64,000 bases of DNA from Dongia_A sp964542425 (GCA_964542425.1 CAZIUB010000033.1:1-64000); one strand, 5' to 3'; positions 8,196 to 16,680 are shown, counted from the stretch's first letter. Numbers and translations: made by a program. Notes: generated by a model not told the origin, from the letters alone.

Positions 8196-9314
8196 ATGCT
8201 CATCGGCGTGCCCAAGGAAATCAAGAACCACGAATATCGGGTCGGCCTGACCCCGCCCTCGGTCCGCGAATTCGTCCATCACGGCCACAAAGTCCTGGTC
8301 GAGACCAAGGCCGGCGCCGGCATCGGCGTCGACGACAAGACTTACGTGGCGGCGGGCGCCACTATCGCGAAGAACGCGGCCGAGGTCTTCGCAAAGGCCG
8401 ACATGATCGTGAAGGTCAAGGAACCCCAGCCGGTCGAATGCAAGATGCTGCGCCAGGGGCAGATCCTCTATACCTACTTGCATCTGGCGCCCGACGCCAA
8501 ACAGACCGCAGGATTGCTGAAATCCGGCTGCACGGCCATCGCCTATGAGACCGTGACCGGCGCCAGGGGCGGCCTGCCGCTCTTGGCGCCGATGTCCGAG
8601 GTCGCGGGGCGCATGTCGGTGCAAGTGGGCGCGCATTACCTGGAAAAGGCGCAAGGCGGGTCGGGCATTCTTCTGGGCGGCGTGCCGGGCGTTCGGGCGG
8701 CAAGGGTGGTGGTGATCGGGGGTGGAATATCCGGGACCCACGCGGTACGCATGGCTCTTGGCATGGAGGCGATCGTCACCGTCATCGACAAGAATCTCGA
8801 CCGCCTGCGCGAGCTCGACGAATTGTTCGGCGCCTCGCTCAACACCATCTATTCGACCGTGGATGCGATCGAGCGCTATGTGCTCCAGGCCGATCTGGTG
8901 ATCGGCGCGGTCCTGGTTCCAGGCGCCGCCGCGCCGAAACTGGTCAGCCGCAAGATGATCAAGACCATGCGAAAGGGCTCGGTCGTGGTCGATATCGCCA
9001 TCGATCAGGGCGGCTGTTTCGAGACCAGCCATGCGACGACCCACGCCGATCCGGTCTATGTCGTCGACGATGTCATCCACTATTGCGTCGCCAACATGCC
9101 TGGCGCGGTCGCACGCACTTCGACCTTCGCGCTCAACAACGCGACGCTGCCCTTCGGATTGCAAATCGCCGACAAGGGCGCGCGGCGGGCAATGGCCGAG
9201 GACCCGAATCTCCTGAACGGGCTCAACATCCACGACGGCAAGGTGACCTACAAGGCCGTGGCCGACGCCCTCAAGCTAAAATACATCCCGGCGCAACAGG
9301 CGCTCGGCATCTGA
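8196..9314 (+). CDS. ald: Alanine dehydrogenase
   Basis: A 372-aa NAD-dependent alanine dehydrogenase of normal length. It begins with MLIGVPKEIKNHEYRVGLTP, followed by KVKEPQ, YTYLHLA, the Rossmann loop VVVIGGGISGTHA (about residues 170-182), and the C-terminal NMPGAVARTST. It oxidises L-alanine to pyruvate and ammonia, regenerating the pyruvate used by the preceding transaminase. AGGAGAGG sits about 8 bases before the ATG. The 148-base gap from the transaminase gene means it may have its own promoter. Two inverted repeats follow the stop. Confidence 0.95.
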   Translation: MLIGVPKEIKNHEYRVGLTPPSVREFVHHGHKVLVETKAGAGIGVDDKTYVAAGATIAKNAAEVFAKADMIVKVKEPQPVECKMLRQGQILYTYLHLAPDAKQTAGLLKSGCTAIAYETVTGARGGLPLLAPMSEVAGRMSVQVGAHYLEKAQGGSGILLGGVPGVRAARVVVIGGGISGTHAVRMALGMEAIVTVIDKNLDRLRELDELFGASLNTIYSTVDAIERYVLQADLVIGAVLVPGAAAPKLVSRKMIKTMRKGSVVVDIAIDQGGCFETSHATTHADPVYVVDDVIHYCVANMPGAVARTSTFALNNATLPFGLQIADKGARRAMAEDPNLLNGLNIHDGKVTYKAVADALKLKYIPAQQALGI

Positions 9315-9319
9315 TACGC

Positions 9320-9349
9320 GATCCCGGAGATGCCGACGCATCCGGGATC
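9320..9349 (+). terminator. Stem-loop after ald
   Basis: GATCCCGGA at 9320-9328 pairs perfectly with TCCGGGATC at 9341-9349 around a 12-base loop, six bases after the ald stop. It lacks a strong T-run, so it may be an attenuating or mRNA-stabilising hairpin rather than the main terminator. Confidence 0.5.
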
Positions 9350-9359
9350 GATTTCGCTC

Positions 9360-9430
9360 AAGCGGCCCGCGCGGGCTTGACCAAATCCCGATGTGTCGTG
9401 CTCATCGGGATTTGGCCTGAGGCCGCTTTT
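9360..9430. terminator. Strong bidirectional terminator hairpin
   Basis: CCAAATCCCGATG (9381-9393) and CATCGGGATTTGG (9403-9415) form a perfect 13-bp stem with a 9-base loop. It is nested within AAGCGGCC (9360-9367) and GGCCGCTT (9421-9428), the latter running into TTTT. It lies between the converging ald and cytochrome c genes and would serve both. Confidence 0.8.
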
Positions 9431-9441
9431 GCGATCGGCGC

Positions 9442-9924
9442 TCAGCGATTGGCCGCCTCCTGGCGCACGCGGATTTCAGTGGGCCATCGGCTCTTGATAT
9501 AGGCGATGATGGCGGCGATCTCGAAATCCGAAACAACACCTTCGAAGGCCGGCATGTCGCTGCGATAGCCGGGCGGGGCGTAGGCGCCGATCCCGTCTCG
9601 CGTGATCGCCAACAGGACCTTGTCCGGATGGTGCCAGGTGTGGCCATCGGAATCGTGCGGGGGCGCCGGCAACCGGCCGTCGGCCTTGCGCTCGCGCCAA
9701 TTCGGCTGGCCCTCAAGATCGACGCCATGGCACCTCGCGCAGTGGCGACGATAGAGCAACTGACCCAACGCCACCTGTGCGTCGTCCTCGGCGTCGATCC
9801 GCGGCGAGTCCCCGTCAAACGGCCGCCAATTTCCCACGCTGATAACAACGCCAAGTGCGATTGCGATTGCCGCCGCGATCGCTGGCGACAATCGCCGCCA
9901 CCCCCACGCCGAGCCACCTCTCAT
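9442..9924 (-). CDS. Membrane-anchored c-type cytochrome
   Basis: A 160-aa monoheme cytochrome c. One hydrophobic segment near the N-terminus (about residues 14-32) acts as signal or anchor. The haem site is C62-A-R-C65-H66 and a likely axial Met is M124 in YRSDMPAFEG. The C-terminal YIKSRWP helix is typical of small class I cytochromes. It would carry electrons on the periplasmic face. Its start overlaps the stop of the upstream beta-propeller gene by 4 bases (9921-9924), so the two are translationally coupled. The partner oxidase or reductase is not in the window. Confidence 0.88.
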   Translation of the reverse strand: MRGGSAWGWRRLSPAIAAAIAIALGVVISVGNWRPFDGDSPRIDAEDDAQVALGQLLYRRHCARCHGVDLEGQPNWRERKADGRLPAPPHDSDGHTWHHPDKVLLAITRDGIGAYAPPGYRSDMPAFEGVVSDFEIAAIIAYIKSRWPTEIRVRQEAANR

Positions 9925-10811
9925 CTCGTGCCGAAATCCCGCCAGCTTCGCCCGCCATCCTGGCTCACCAGCAATCGGTTGTCATTGGTGGCGAGATAGA
10001 GGTGGTTGGCATCGCTGGGGTCGGCGGCCAGATGCAGCGGAATCGATTCGCCGAAGCTATTGGAGAGGGCCTCCCATCGCGCCAGATCTTCATCGGGCGA
10101 GCGCATCAGGCCTTCGCCCAGGGCAAAGGCGATCAGCCCGCCATCAGCATCATGGGCAAGCAGGCTCACGATCTTGTCCTCGAGGCCAGCCGCGGCCCAA
10201 GTGGCGCCGGCATCCTCGCTGACCATGAGACCGGATTTGGTCGCCGCGAAGACGCGATCGGGCGCGTGTCGTGACGCGGCAAGCTGGATGAGGCTATCGG
10301 GGGCCGGGCCGGCGATGGCCCAGGTTTTGCCGCCGTCGCGGCTGACCTGGATCGATCCATAGGCGCCGTAAATGACGTTCGGGTCGGCGGGGCTGACACT
10401 CATCTGGTGAAAATCGACCGGGCCATGGATTCCAGGCGCGATCTGGCGCCAGGTTCGCCCGCCATCCACCGACATGATGAAGCCGAGATTGCCCCCCTCT
10501 GCCGGGTGGCCGCTGGCGTAGAGCACCGAGGACTGCGATGGGTGCGGCGAGAAGCCCATGAAATCCTGCACCGGCGAAACCAAGGTTGCCTTGCCATCCT
10601 TGGCCAGCAGGAAAAGCCCGTGATGGGTGGCGAGATAAAGGCTCTCAGGATCGACAGGATTGGTCGCGAGCCCGTGGATATGCGTGCCCTCTTTGATCTG
10701 GGCGAGCGAGTATTCCTGCGCCGAGGCCGGCGCGACGAACAGGAATGGCGCGATCGGCGCCAACCCGATCAGCCAGAATAACGAGCGAGATGCCAAGCGA
10801 ATCAATGTCAT
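9921..10811 (-). CDS. Secreted BNR/sortilin-like beta-propeller protein
   Basis: A 296-aa exported protein with a signal peptide ending near ASAQE (residue 33). It contains repeated Asp-box/BNR motifs: SVDGGRTW, SRDGGKTW, SEDAGATW and SQDGGRSW, each followed by a blade of about 40-45 residues. Such folds occur in sialidases, photosystem assembly factors and F510_1955-type proteins. No catalytic residues can be assigned, so enzymatic function should not be assumed. It is coupled to the cytochrome c gene by a 4-base overlap, which suggests a shared periplasmic role, and the next upstream gene encodes a small Cys-containing secreted protein. Confidence 0.75.
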   Translation of the reverse strand: MTLIRLASRSLFWLIGLAPIAPFLFVAPASAQEYSLAQIKEGTHIHGLATNPVDPESLYLATHHGLFLLAKDGKATLVSPVQDFMGFSPHPSQSSVLYASGHPAEGGNLGFIMSVDGGRTWRQIAPGIHGPVDFHQMSVSPADPNVIYGAYGSIQVSRDGGKTWAIAGPAPDSLIQLAASRHAPDRVFAATKSGLMVSEDAGATWAAAGLEDKIVSLLAHDADGGLIAFALGEGLMRSPDEDLARWEALSNSFGESIPLHLAADPSDANHLYLATNDNRLLVSQDGGRSWRDFGTR

Positions 10812-10910
10812 GTCTCCAAGTCGCGCCGCGCACTGCCCGAGGGACTTTCGGTCGAGGCGGCAAGATTTTCGGGGGAACGCGCGATCGATCGCCGCGACGC
10901 AGCGAAATCC

Positions 10911-11234
10911 CTAGGCCGCGATCGGGGGCGTCGATTCCGGCGGCACCGATCGACCGCTTCCGTCGTGACGCGCCACGGCGAACGAGAATTCCAGCGTCGC
11001 CGGCGGCAGGAGTGATTCAAGGACCGCGACCATGGGCATGGCCGGACACGGCGCCGAACAATGGACAAACGCGGTGGGACCGTTCATGCCAGGATCGCAA
11101 GGACCGGTCATCGCATTCCGGCATTCCATGTTCGCCGCGACACTCGCGCCGGGCGCCGGGACAAGTCCTTGTAAAATCACCGCCACGAGCGCGAGGAGAA
11201 TCGCCCAGGCGCGAAAACGGTTCGAACGTCGCAT
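10911..11234 (-). CDS. Small secreted Cys/Met-containing protein
   Basis: A 107-aa protein not firmly recognised. It has an N-terminal hydrophobic segment (residues 9-30, AWAILLALVAVILQGLVPAP) and a short mature part with four Cys and several Met (MECRNAMTGPCDPGMNGP, VHCSAPCPAMPM). The pattern and the end ESTPPIAA resemble DUF2946-type small proteins sometimes found with copper-handling genes. Metal binding is inference only. It lies upstream of the beta-propeller and cytochrome c genes on the same strand with a gap of about 100 bases, so the three may form one transcription unit. Confidence 0.55.
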   Translation of the reverse strand: MRRSNRFRAWAILLALVAVILQGLVPAPGASVAANMECRNAMTGPCDPGMNGPTAFVHCSAPCPAMPMVAVLESLLPPATLEFSFAVARHDGSGRSVPPESTPPIAA

Positions 11235-11375
11235 TCGCCCAATATGAGCCAGATCGTCCCGCCCGACAAGCCGGCCCGGCGCGGCCGACTACCAGATTGC
11301 GGGTAACACGTGGTTGTCCCTTGGCGCCATACCTTGCTAGGCTGTCCTTTTCCCGCGGGAAGTGGAGGCTGAGCC

Positions 11376-12131
11376 ATGTCCATCGCAAGGATCGTGAATA
11401 TCCCCGATCACGCCCCGAAAGGCGAAGGTCTGGACAAGTGGCCCGAGATCGATGCCAAGGATTTGGCCTCCGGCAATCCGGTGCAACGCGGGCGCAACTA
11501 TTTCGACGCGCCGGATTTGGGCTTGACTTGCGGCGTATGGGATTGCACCGCGTTCGAGACCAAGATGGGGCCCTATTCGGTCGATGAATTCATGATCCTG
11601 CTCGAAGGCACGGTGACGATCGCCGAAGCGAGCGGCCGGGAGACTACGGTCAATGCCGGGGAAAGTTTCGTGATCCCGCGCGGCCTGGAATGCATCTGGC
11701 GCCAATCGGGCTATGTGCGCAAGATCTTCGTCATCTTCGAGGATCCCGACCGGCCGGTGCCGGCCAAGCCCAGCGCCGATCACGTCATCAAGATCGACCC
11801 GGCGGCGGCGCTGGCACCCTGCCCGGGGCCGGATTCATCGCTGGTCATCAAGGGACAACCGCAATGGTCCGAGCGAGGGCTCTATGCCGATGCCTCCGGG
11901 CGATTCACGGTGGGCCTGTGGGCGACGACGCCTTATGAACGCAAGGTTTTGGAATTTCCGCGCCACGAATTGATGCATTTCGTCGAAGGCGGTCCGCTGC
12001 TTTCCGACGGGGCGGGCGGCGGCGTCCAATTCGTTGCCGGCCAATCGGTCATCGTGCCGCGAGGCGCCCAAATGGGCTGGGCAAACGAACACATGGTGAA
12101 AAAAATCTACTGCATCCTCATGCCGAAATAG
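11376..12131 (+). CDS. Bicupin protein
   Basis: A 251-aa protein with two cupin units. The first (about residues 55-125) contains YSVDEFMILLEGTVTI and GESFVIPRGLECIW; the second (about 175-250) contains HELMHFVEGGPLL and GQSVIVPRGAQMGW. The COG3450-type cupin fold binds a metal or small ligand; the substrate is unknown. The next gene, an N-acyl-D-amino-acid deacylase, starts 5 bases after its stop, so they are almost certainly cotranscribed. This suggests a role in D-amino acid or acylated metabolite processing. Confidence 0.8.
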   Translation: MSIARIVNIPDHAPKGEGLDKWPEIDAKDLASGNPVQRGRNYFDAPDLGLTCGVWDCTAFETKMGPYSVDEFMILLEGTVTIAEASGRETTVNAGESFVIPRGLECIWRQSGYVRKIFVIFEDPDRPVPAKPSADHVIKIDPAAALAPCPGPDSSLVIKGQPQWSERGLYADASGRFTVGLWATTPYERKVLEFPRHELMHFVEGGPLLSDGAGGGVQFVAGQSVIVPRGAQMGWANEHMVKKIYCILMPK

Positions 12132-12136
12132 ACTTC

Positions 12137-13579
12137 ATGCCGGAATCTTGCGACTTCGTCATCGCCAATGCCCTGATCCATGACGGCACCGGGGCGCAGC
12201 CACGCCCGGGCGCCATCGGCGTTCGCGGCGAAGCAATCGTGTCGGTGGGCAAAGCGCCCGATCCAAACGGGGCCGAATTGATCGATGCCAGCGGATTGGC
12301 CCTGGCGCCGGGGTTCATCGATGTCCACACCCACGACGATAGGGCCCTCCTCATCGGCGACATGTCGGCCAAGGTGAGCCAGGGCGTGACCACGGTTATC
12401 GTCGGCAATTGCGGCGTGTCGCTTGCACCCTTGGTGGCGGCGCGCGACCCGCCCCCGCCCCTGGATCTGATCGGCGCGCGCGCTGATTTCCGCTTCCCGA
12501 GTTTCGCCGCCTATTTCGCGGCACTCGAGGAGACGCCTCCTTCCGTCAACGCGCTTTGCCTCGTCGGGCATTCGACCTTGCGCGAAGGCGCCATGGATCG
12601 GCTGGACCGCGCCGCCACGGAGCCTGAGATCGCGATCATGCGCGCCAAGCTTGGCGAGGCGCTGGATGCGGGCGCGATCGGGCTTTCCACCGGCTTGGCT
12701 TACGCGCCTTCCATGCAGGCCCCGACCGAAGAAGTGGCCGCTCTCGCCGAATTGCTGGGGCCAGCGGGCGCCATCCACACCACGCATATGCGCGACGAGG
12801 GCGAACAAATCATCGCCGCCATGGACGAGGCCTTCGCCATAGGAAGGGTGGCCAGATCGCGTGTCGTCATTTCGCATTTCAAGGTCCACGGCCAAGCCAA
12901 TTACGGAAGATCGCCAGAGACGCTCGACAAGTTCGACCGCCAGCGGCAAGTCCAGGAACTGGCGCTGGACGCCTATCCATACGCCGCGTCCTCGACCATT
13001 CTGGAGCCGGCCTGGATCGCTGAAGCCACGAAAGTGATGATCACCTGGTCGATCCCGCATTCCGCCATGAGCGGCCGAACCTTGCGCGATATCGCCGAGG
13101 AATGGGGATGCGGGGAAGTCGAGGCGGCCGAGCGCTTGCAACCCGCGGGCGCCGTCTATTTCGCCATGGACGAGGAAGACGTCCGGCGCATCCTAAGTTA
13201 TTCCGAAACCATGATCGGCTCGGATGGATTGCCGCACGACCGGCACCCGCATCCCCGGCTTTGGGGCAGTTTCCCGCGCGTGCTCGGCCATTACGCGCGG
13301 GACATTGGGCTGTTTCCCCTCGAAGAGGCGATCCGGCGCATGACCTCGCTGCCGGCGGAGAATTTCGGGCTGAAAAAAAGAGGCCGCATCGCGCCGGGCC
13401 AGGCCGCCGATCTGGTGCTGTTCGACCCCGATCGGATCAACGATTGCGCGACCTTCGAGCACCCCACGCGGGCCGCGGAGGGCATCGATACGGTCTGGGT
13501 CAATGGCAGAATTTCTTGGCAACATGGCCGGCACAGCGGCGCGCGCGCGGGCCACGCGTTGCGTCGGGGCACTGCGTAA
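12137..13579 (+). CDS. N-acyl-D-amino-acid deacylase (D-aminoacylase) family
   Basis: A 480-aa amidohydrolase-superfamily protein. The metal motif GFIDVHTHDDR is at about residues 59-69; VGNCGVSLAPL, with the characteristic Cys, is at about 92-102. Further features are STGLAYAP, THMRDEG and SHFK for additional metal and substrate contacts, and the C-terminal APGQAADLVLFDPD strand. The family removes the acyl group from N-acyl-D-amino acids in the cytoplasm. Length and motif order are normal. It follows the bicupin gene by 5 bases and converges with the aldo-keto reductase gene with only 8 bases between. Confidence 0.9.
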   Translation: MPESCDFVIANALIHDGTGAQPRPGAIGVRGEAIVSVGKAPDPNGAELIDASGLALAPGFIDVHTHDDRALLIGDMSAKVSQGVTTVIVGNCGVSLAPLVAARDPPPPLDLIGARADFRFPSFAAYFAALEETPPSVNALCLVGHSTLREGAMDRLDRAATEPEIAIMRAKLGEALDAGAIGLSTGLAYAPSMQAPTEEVAALAELLGPAGAIHTTHMRDEGEQIIAAMDEAFAIGRVARSRVVISHFKVHGQANYGRSPETLDKFDRQRQVQELALDAYPYAASSTILEPAWIAEATKVMITWSIPHSAMSGRTLRDIAEEWGCGEVEAAERLQPAGAVYFAMDEEDVRRILSYSETMIGSDGLPHDRHPHPRLWGSFPRVLGHYARDIGLFPLEEAIRRMTSLPAENFGLKKRGRIAPGQAADLVLFDPDRINDCATFEHPTRAAEGIDTVWVNGRISWQHGRHSGARAGHALRRGTA

Positions 13580-13587
13580 GGCGCGCC

Positions 13588-14577
13588 TCACACACCCACC
13601 GTTTTCAACTCGCTCTCGGGGTACCGGGCGCCAGAGGCGGCACCCACCGGAAACTTTTGATCGAGTGCCGCTACTTCATCCTCCGACAAGGGAATCGCGG
13701 CGGCGGCCACGTTCTCCTCCAGATGGCCGACATGCCTGGTGCCCGGAATGGGAATCACATTGCCGTGCTTGGAAAGAAGCCACGCAAGGGACAGTTGCGC
13801 CGGCGTGCATTCGTGTGCGCGAGCCGCCGCGCTCAGGCGCTCGAGAAGCGCGCGATTGGCGCCGGCATTGGCCGGCTGGAACCGCGGCAATTGCCGCCGG
13901 TAATCGGTTTCCGGCATGGCCAGCCAATCGGGGGCGCTTCCGGTCAAGAACCCGCGCCCGAAGGGCGCGAAGGCCATAAAGGCGATGCCCAGCTCCCGGC
14001 AGACCGGCAGCACATCAAGTTCTGGCTCGCGCCACCACAAGGAATATTCGCTCTGGATCACGTCGATGGGCGCGACCGTATGCGCGCGGGCAAGGGTCAA
14101 GGCGGAGACCTCGCTCAAGCCGATGGCCCTGGTCTTGCCCTCGCGCCGCAATCGATCCAGGCATCCGATAACCTCCTCCAATGGGCGCTGGGGGTCTAGC
14201 CGATGCAGGAACAGCAAATCCAGGGTTTCGATCTGGAGGCGCTTCAAGGATGCCTCGCAGGCCGCACGCAGATATTCCGGCGAATTGTCGATTCCCAACT
14301 CCGCCCCGGTTTCGGGGTTCCAGGCGCGGGCAATCTTGGAACCGATGCGCAAGGAATTGCGGAAGGGCTTCAGGTTCATGCCGAGAAGCGTTTCGTTGTG
14401 CCCATTGCCGTAGGTATCGGCGGTATCGAAATAGGTGATGCCCAGTTCGATCGCATGCAACAGGGTCTCGACCGCTTCCAAATCGTTGCGCCCGCCATAG
14501 CTGCCCGACATGCCCATGCAGCCCAGGCCAATGGCGAAGATTTCGATCCCGCTTGCGCCGAGCACGCGCGTGGTCAT
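13588..14577 (-). CDS. Aldo-keto reductase
   Basis: A 329-aa NADPH-dependent aldo-keto reductase. The start MTTRVLGASGIEIFAIGLGC is followed by FDTADTYGNGHNE (D and Y of the tetrad), the Lys in RIGSKIAR, the His in LFLHRLDP, and the NADP-binding IPIPGTRHVGHLEEN near the C-terminus. It resembles the YhdN/yajO group that reduces aldehydes and ketones. The ATG at 14577 is used because it overlaps the stop of the upstream ureohydrolase gene by 4 bases; a longer frame to 15084 runs back through that gene and is spurious. Coupling suggests that it may reduce an aldehyde formed downstream of the ureohydrolase, but this is inference. Confidence 0.9.
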   Translation of the reverse strand: MTTRVLGASGIEIFAIGLGCMGMSGSYGGRNDLEAVETLLHAIELGITYFDTADTYGNGHNETLLGMNLKPFRNSLRIGSKIARAWNPETGAELGIDNSPEYLRAACEASLKRLQIETLDLLFLHRLDPQRPLEEVIGCLDRLRREGKTRAIGLSEVSALTLARAHTVAPIDVIQSEYSLWWREPELDVLPVCRELGIAFMAFAPFGRGFLTGSAPDWLAMPETDYRRQLPRFQPANAGANRALLERLSAAARAHECTPAQLSLAWLLSKHGNVIPIPGTRHVGHLEENVAAAAIPLSEDEVAALDQKFPVGAASGARYPESELKTVGV

Positions 14578-15692
14578 CGCCGCGATACTCCCTTCCTCTT
14601 GGCCCGTTTCCATGCGAGCCCGCCGATCACCTCGACCGCCGAGCGCGCCGCCAATTGCGCGCCCAAACCATTCAAATCGAAATCCGGCCCCAGGCAGGCC
14701 ATGTCGAAGCCCACGAGTTCGGGCCCGATCTCGATCGCGCGGCGCAGGCCCTGCAGGATTTCGCGCGCGGTCAGGCCGGCGGGATCGGGATACTTTTGCG
14801 CCGGCAGGAAGGCCGGGTCGATGACATCGAGATCGAGCGACAGATAGAGCAGATCGGCGCCCTTGGCGATCTTCCGGATCGCCTGCTCGACGCAGGTCTT
14901 GATGCCTTTCTCCTCGACATCCTGCATGGTCCAATAGGCGATGCCCAATTCCTTGGCGGCCTCCGACCAGGCGAGCGAATTTCGCGTGCCCCGGATGCCG
15001 ATCAGGGCGAAATTGGCCGGGTCCAGATGGCCCGCCTCGAAACACCGCGCCCATTGCGATCCCGCCCAATAGCGCGGCTCCCAAGCAAGATCGAAATGCG
15101 AATCGAATTTGAGCACCGCCAGGCGCTTCTTGCGTTGCCGGTGCACGGAGCGCACGCCAACATAGGGCACGGTGTCGTCGCCGCCCAAGAGCACCAGCAT
15201 CTTGTCGCGCCCGATCAGGCGCTCGATCCGGGCGCCGGCCTGGTGCAGCATTTCGCCGGCCTCGATCTCGTAATCGATGCGGATGTCGCCGCCGTCGGCG
15301 ATCGACACATGATCGGCAATGCGGAAATCGCGCGCCCGCTCCGGCATCAGGCCGCCGGAATGATCGAGCGAATAATAGATCGAGTTCTTGCGGATGGCTG
15401 CGGGTGCCGCATTGGCGCCGGTCCGGGAATAGATCGCCCCCTGGTGGCTGGCATTGGCCGGCAGGAACCGCCGCGGGTCCAGGATCTTCACGCCCTCATA
15501 GGGGAGCCCGATCACCACCACGTCGGCATTGGGCGCCTCCTCCAACAGCGGACATTCCATGAAGGTCGGGATGTCGTCCTTGAGGATGCGCTCGGTGCGC
15601 CTGACCACGCGATAGGGCGATTTGGCGGCGCTGGCGCTCGCGCGCCCGAAGGCCGCCGCGATCCCACCCTTCGGCTTCACCTTCCTTGCCAT
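14574..15692 (-). CDS. Arginase/agmatinase-family ureohydrolase with altered metal site
   Basis: A 372-aa ureohydrolase. The binuclear Mn site motifs are recognisable as LLGGDDT (170-173 region), D197-S-H199-F-D201 and SLD287-L-D289-VIDPAF. Five of six usual ligands are present, but the first ligand, His in GGDHS of agmatinase, is Asp (D173) here. The family hydrolyses guanidino groups to urea or similar amidino products. The N-terminal 55 residues are a basic extension. It lies downstream of meaB (gap 54) and overlaps the aldo-keto reductase start by 4 bases. The substrate may be agmatine, a guanidino acid or formiminoglutamate; the substituted ligand argues against simple transfer of the agmatinase name. 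Confidence 0.85.
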   Translation of the reverse strand: MARKVKPKGGIAAAFGRASASAAKSPYRVVRRTERILKDDIPTFMECPLLEEAPNADVVVIGLPYEGVKILDPRRFLPANASHQGAIYSRTGANAAPAAIRKNSIYYSLDHSGGLMPERARDFRIADHVSIADGGDIRIDYEIEAGEMLHQAGARIERLIGRDKMLVLLGGDDTVPYVGVRSVHRQRKKRLAVLKFDSHFDLAWEPRYWAGSQWARCFEAGHLDPANFALIGIRGTRNSLAWSEAAKELGIAYWTMQDVEEKGIKTCVEQAIRKIAKGADLLYLSLDLDVIDPAFLPAQKYPDPAGLTAREILQGLRRAIEIGPELVGFDMACLGPDFDLNGLGAQLAARSAVEVIGGLAWKRAKRKGVSRR

Positions 15693-15746
15693 GCTCCCCC
15701 TCCCACACCTGGTTTTGCCGGATCATGCCCCCAGCCAAAACGAGAG

Positions 15747-16676
15747 TCACGGGGCTTTGCGATCCGAAAGCCACGCGAACGGCGATGCGCCAATGGCCAG
15801 ATCGCGGATCGGGCGCTTCTTCAATCCCTCGCTTCCCCAGCGCTCCTTGATCGCCAATTCGAGCCAGGCGCGAGCCTGGCCGGCGCGCCTTCGCTCCAGC
15901 CGGTCTTCTTGCGCCAGCCATTGCCAATGCCCTTCAAGCGCCTCCAGGAGGTCGTCCATCCCATCTCCGGTCTGCGCCGAGACGATAAGCACCTTGGGTT
16001 GCCAATCATCGGGCGCCCCCAAGGAGAGCCCGAGCGCACCCTTGACGTCGGCCTGGGCGCGGATCGCGGGGCTCCCCAGATCGGATTTGGTGATTGCGAC
16101 GATGTCGGGAATCTCGGCGATGCCGGCCTTCATGTATTGCAAGGAATCACCCGATCCCGGCTGCACGCAGAAGACGATGGTGTCGGCGACGAGCGCCACT
16201 TCGGTTTCCGACTGGCCGATTCCGACGGTTTCGACCAGCACCACATCGAAGAGCGCCCGCATCAGCACCATCGCGCCATAGCTGAGATCGGCGAGCCCGC
16301 CCAGACGGTCGCGCGCCGCCATCGAGCGCACGAAAACCCCATCGTCGCCGGGATCGGCGCGAATGCGTGTGCGATCACCAAGCAATGCGCCGCCCGAAAC
16401 CCGCGATGTCGGATCGACGGCGATCACGCCCAGGGTCCTGCCCCGCAAGCGGATGGCGCTGATGAGCGCGCCGGCGAGTGTCGATTTGCCGACACCGGGC
16501 GGTCCGGTCAAGCCGATCACATGGGCGCTCGGGGCCCCATATGCGCCATCCAGCATCCTCAGAAGCGCCGGATCGTCGGGAGAGCGTTCCAACCGAGCCA
16601 GCGCCTGAGCCAACGCCGGCTTGCCGCCTTCGCGCAACGCCTCGAAGGCGCCCACCTCCGCCGCGCGATCGGCCAT
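15747..16676 (-). CDS. meaB: MeaB/ArgK G3E GTPase, methylmalonyl-CoA mutase chaperone
   Basis: A 309-aa SIMIBI-class GTPase. It has the P-loop GPPGVGKST (58-66), the switch region VDPTSRVSGGALLGDRTRI, DVVLVETVGIGQSE as Walker B, and the base-recognition motif TKSD. MeaB loads and protects adenosylcobalamin-dependent mutases. No mutase subunit gene is visible in the window. The ATG at 16676 is chosen because it begins the family-typical N-terminus and lies 4 bases after the ppdK stop, implying cotranscription with ppdK. Upstream in-frame codons are non-homologous. Confidence 0.9.
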   Translation of the reverse strand: MADRAAEVGAFEALREGGKPALAQALARLERSPDDPALLRMLDGAYGAPSAHVIGLTGPPGVGKSTLAGALISAIRLRGRTLGVIAVDPTSRVSGGALLGDRTRIRADPGDDGVFVRSMAARDRLGGLADLSYGAMVLMRALFDVVLVETVGIGQSETEVALVADTIVFCVQPGSGDSLQYMKAGIAEIPDIVAITKSDLGSPAIRAQADVKGALGLSLGAPDDWQPKVLIVSAQTGDGMDDLLEALEGHWQWLAQEDRLERRRAGQARAWLELAIKERWGSEGLKKRPIRDLAIGASPFAWLSDRKAP

Positions 16677-16680
16677 TCCT

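Noticed and set aside
6701..9314. Calling the aminotransferase/ald pair a taurine degradation operon
   Set aside because: The aminotransferase resembles the beta-alanine:pyruvate group more closely, and no sulfoacetaldehyde acetyltransferase or taurine transporter gene is nearby.
14578..15084. N-terminal extension of the aldo-keto reductase
   Set aside because: It would run through the ureohydrolase gene in another frame; the 4-base overlap at 14574-14577 gives a natural coupled start.
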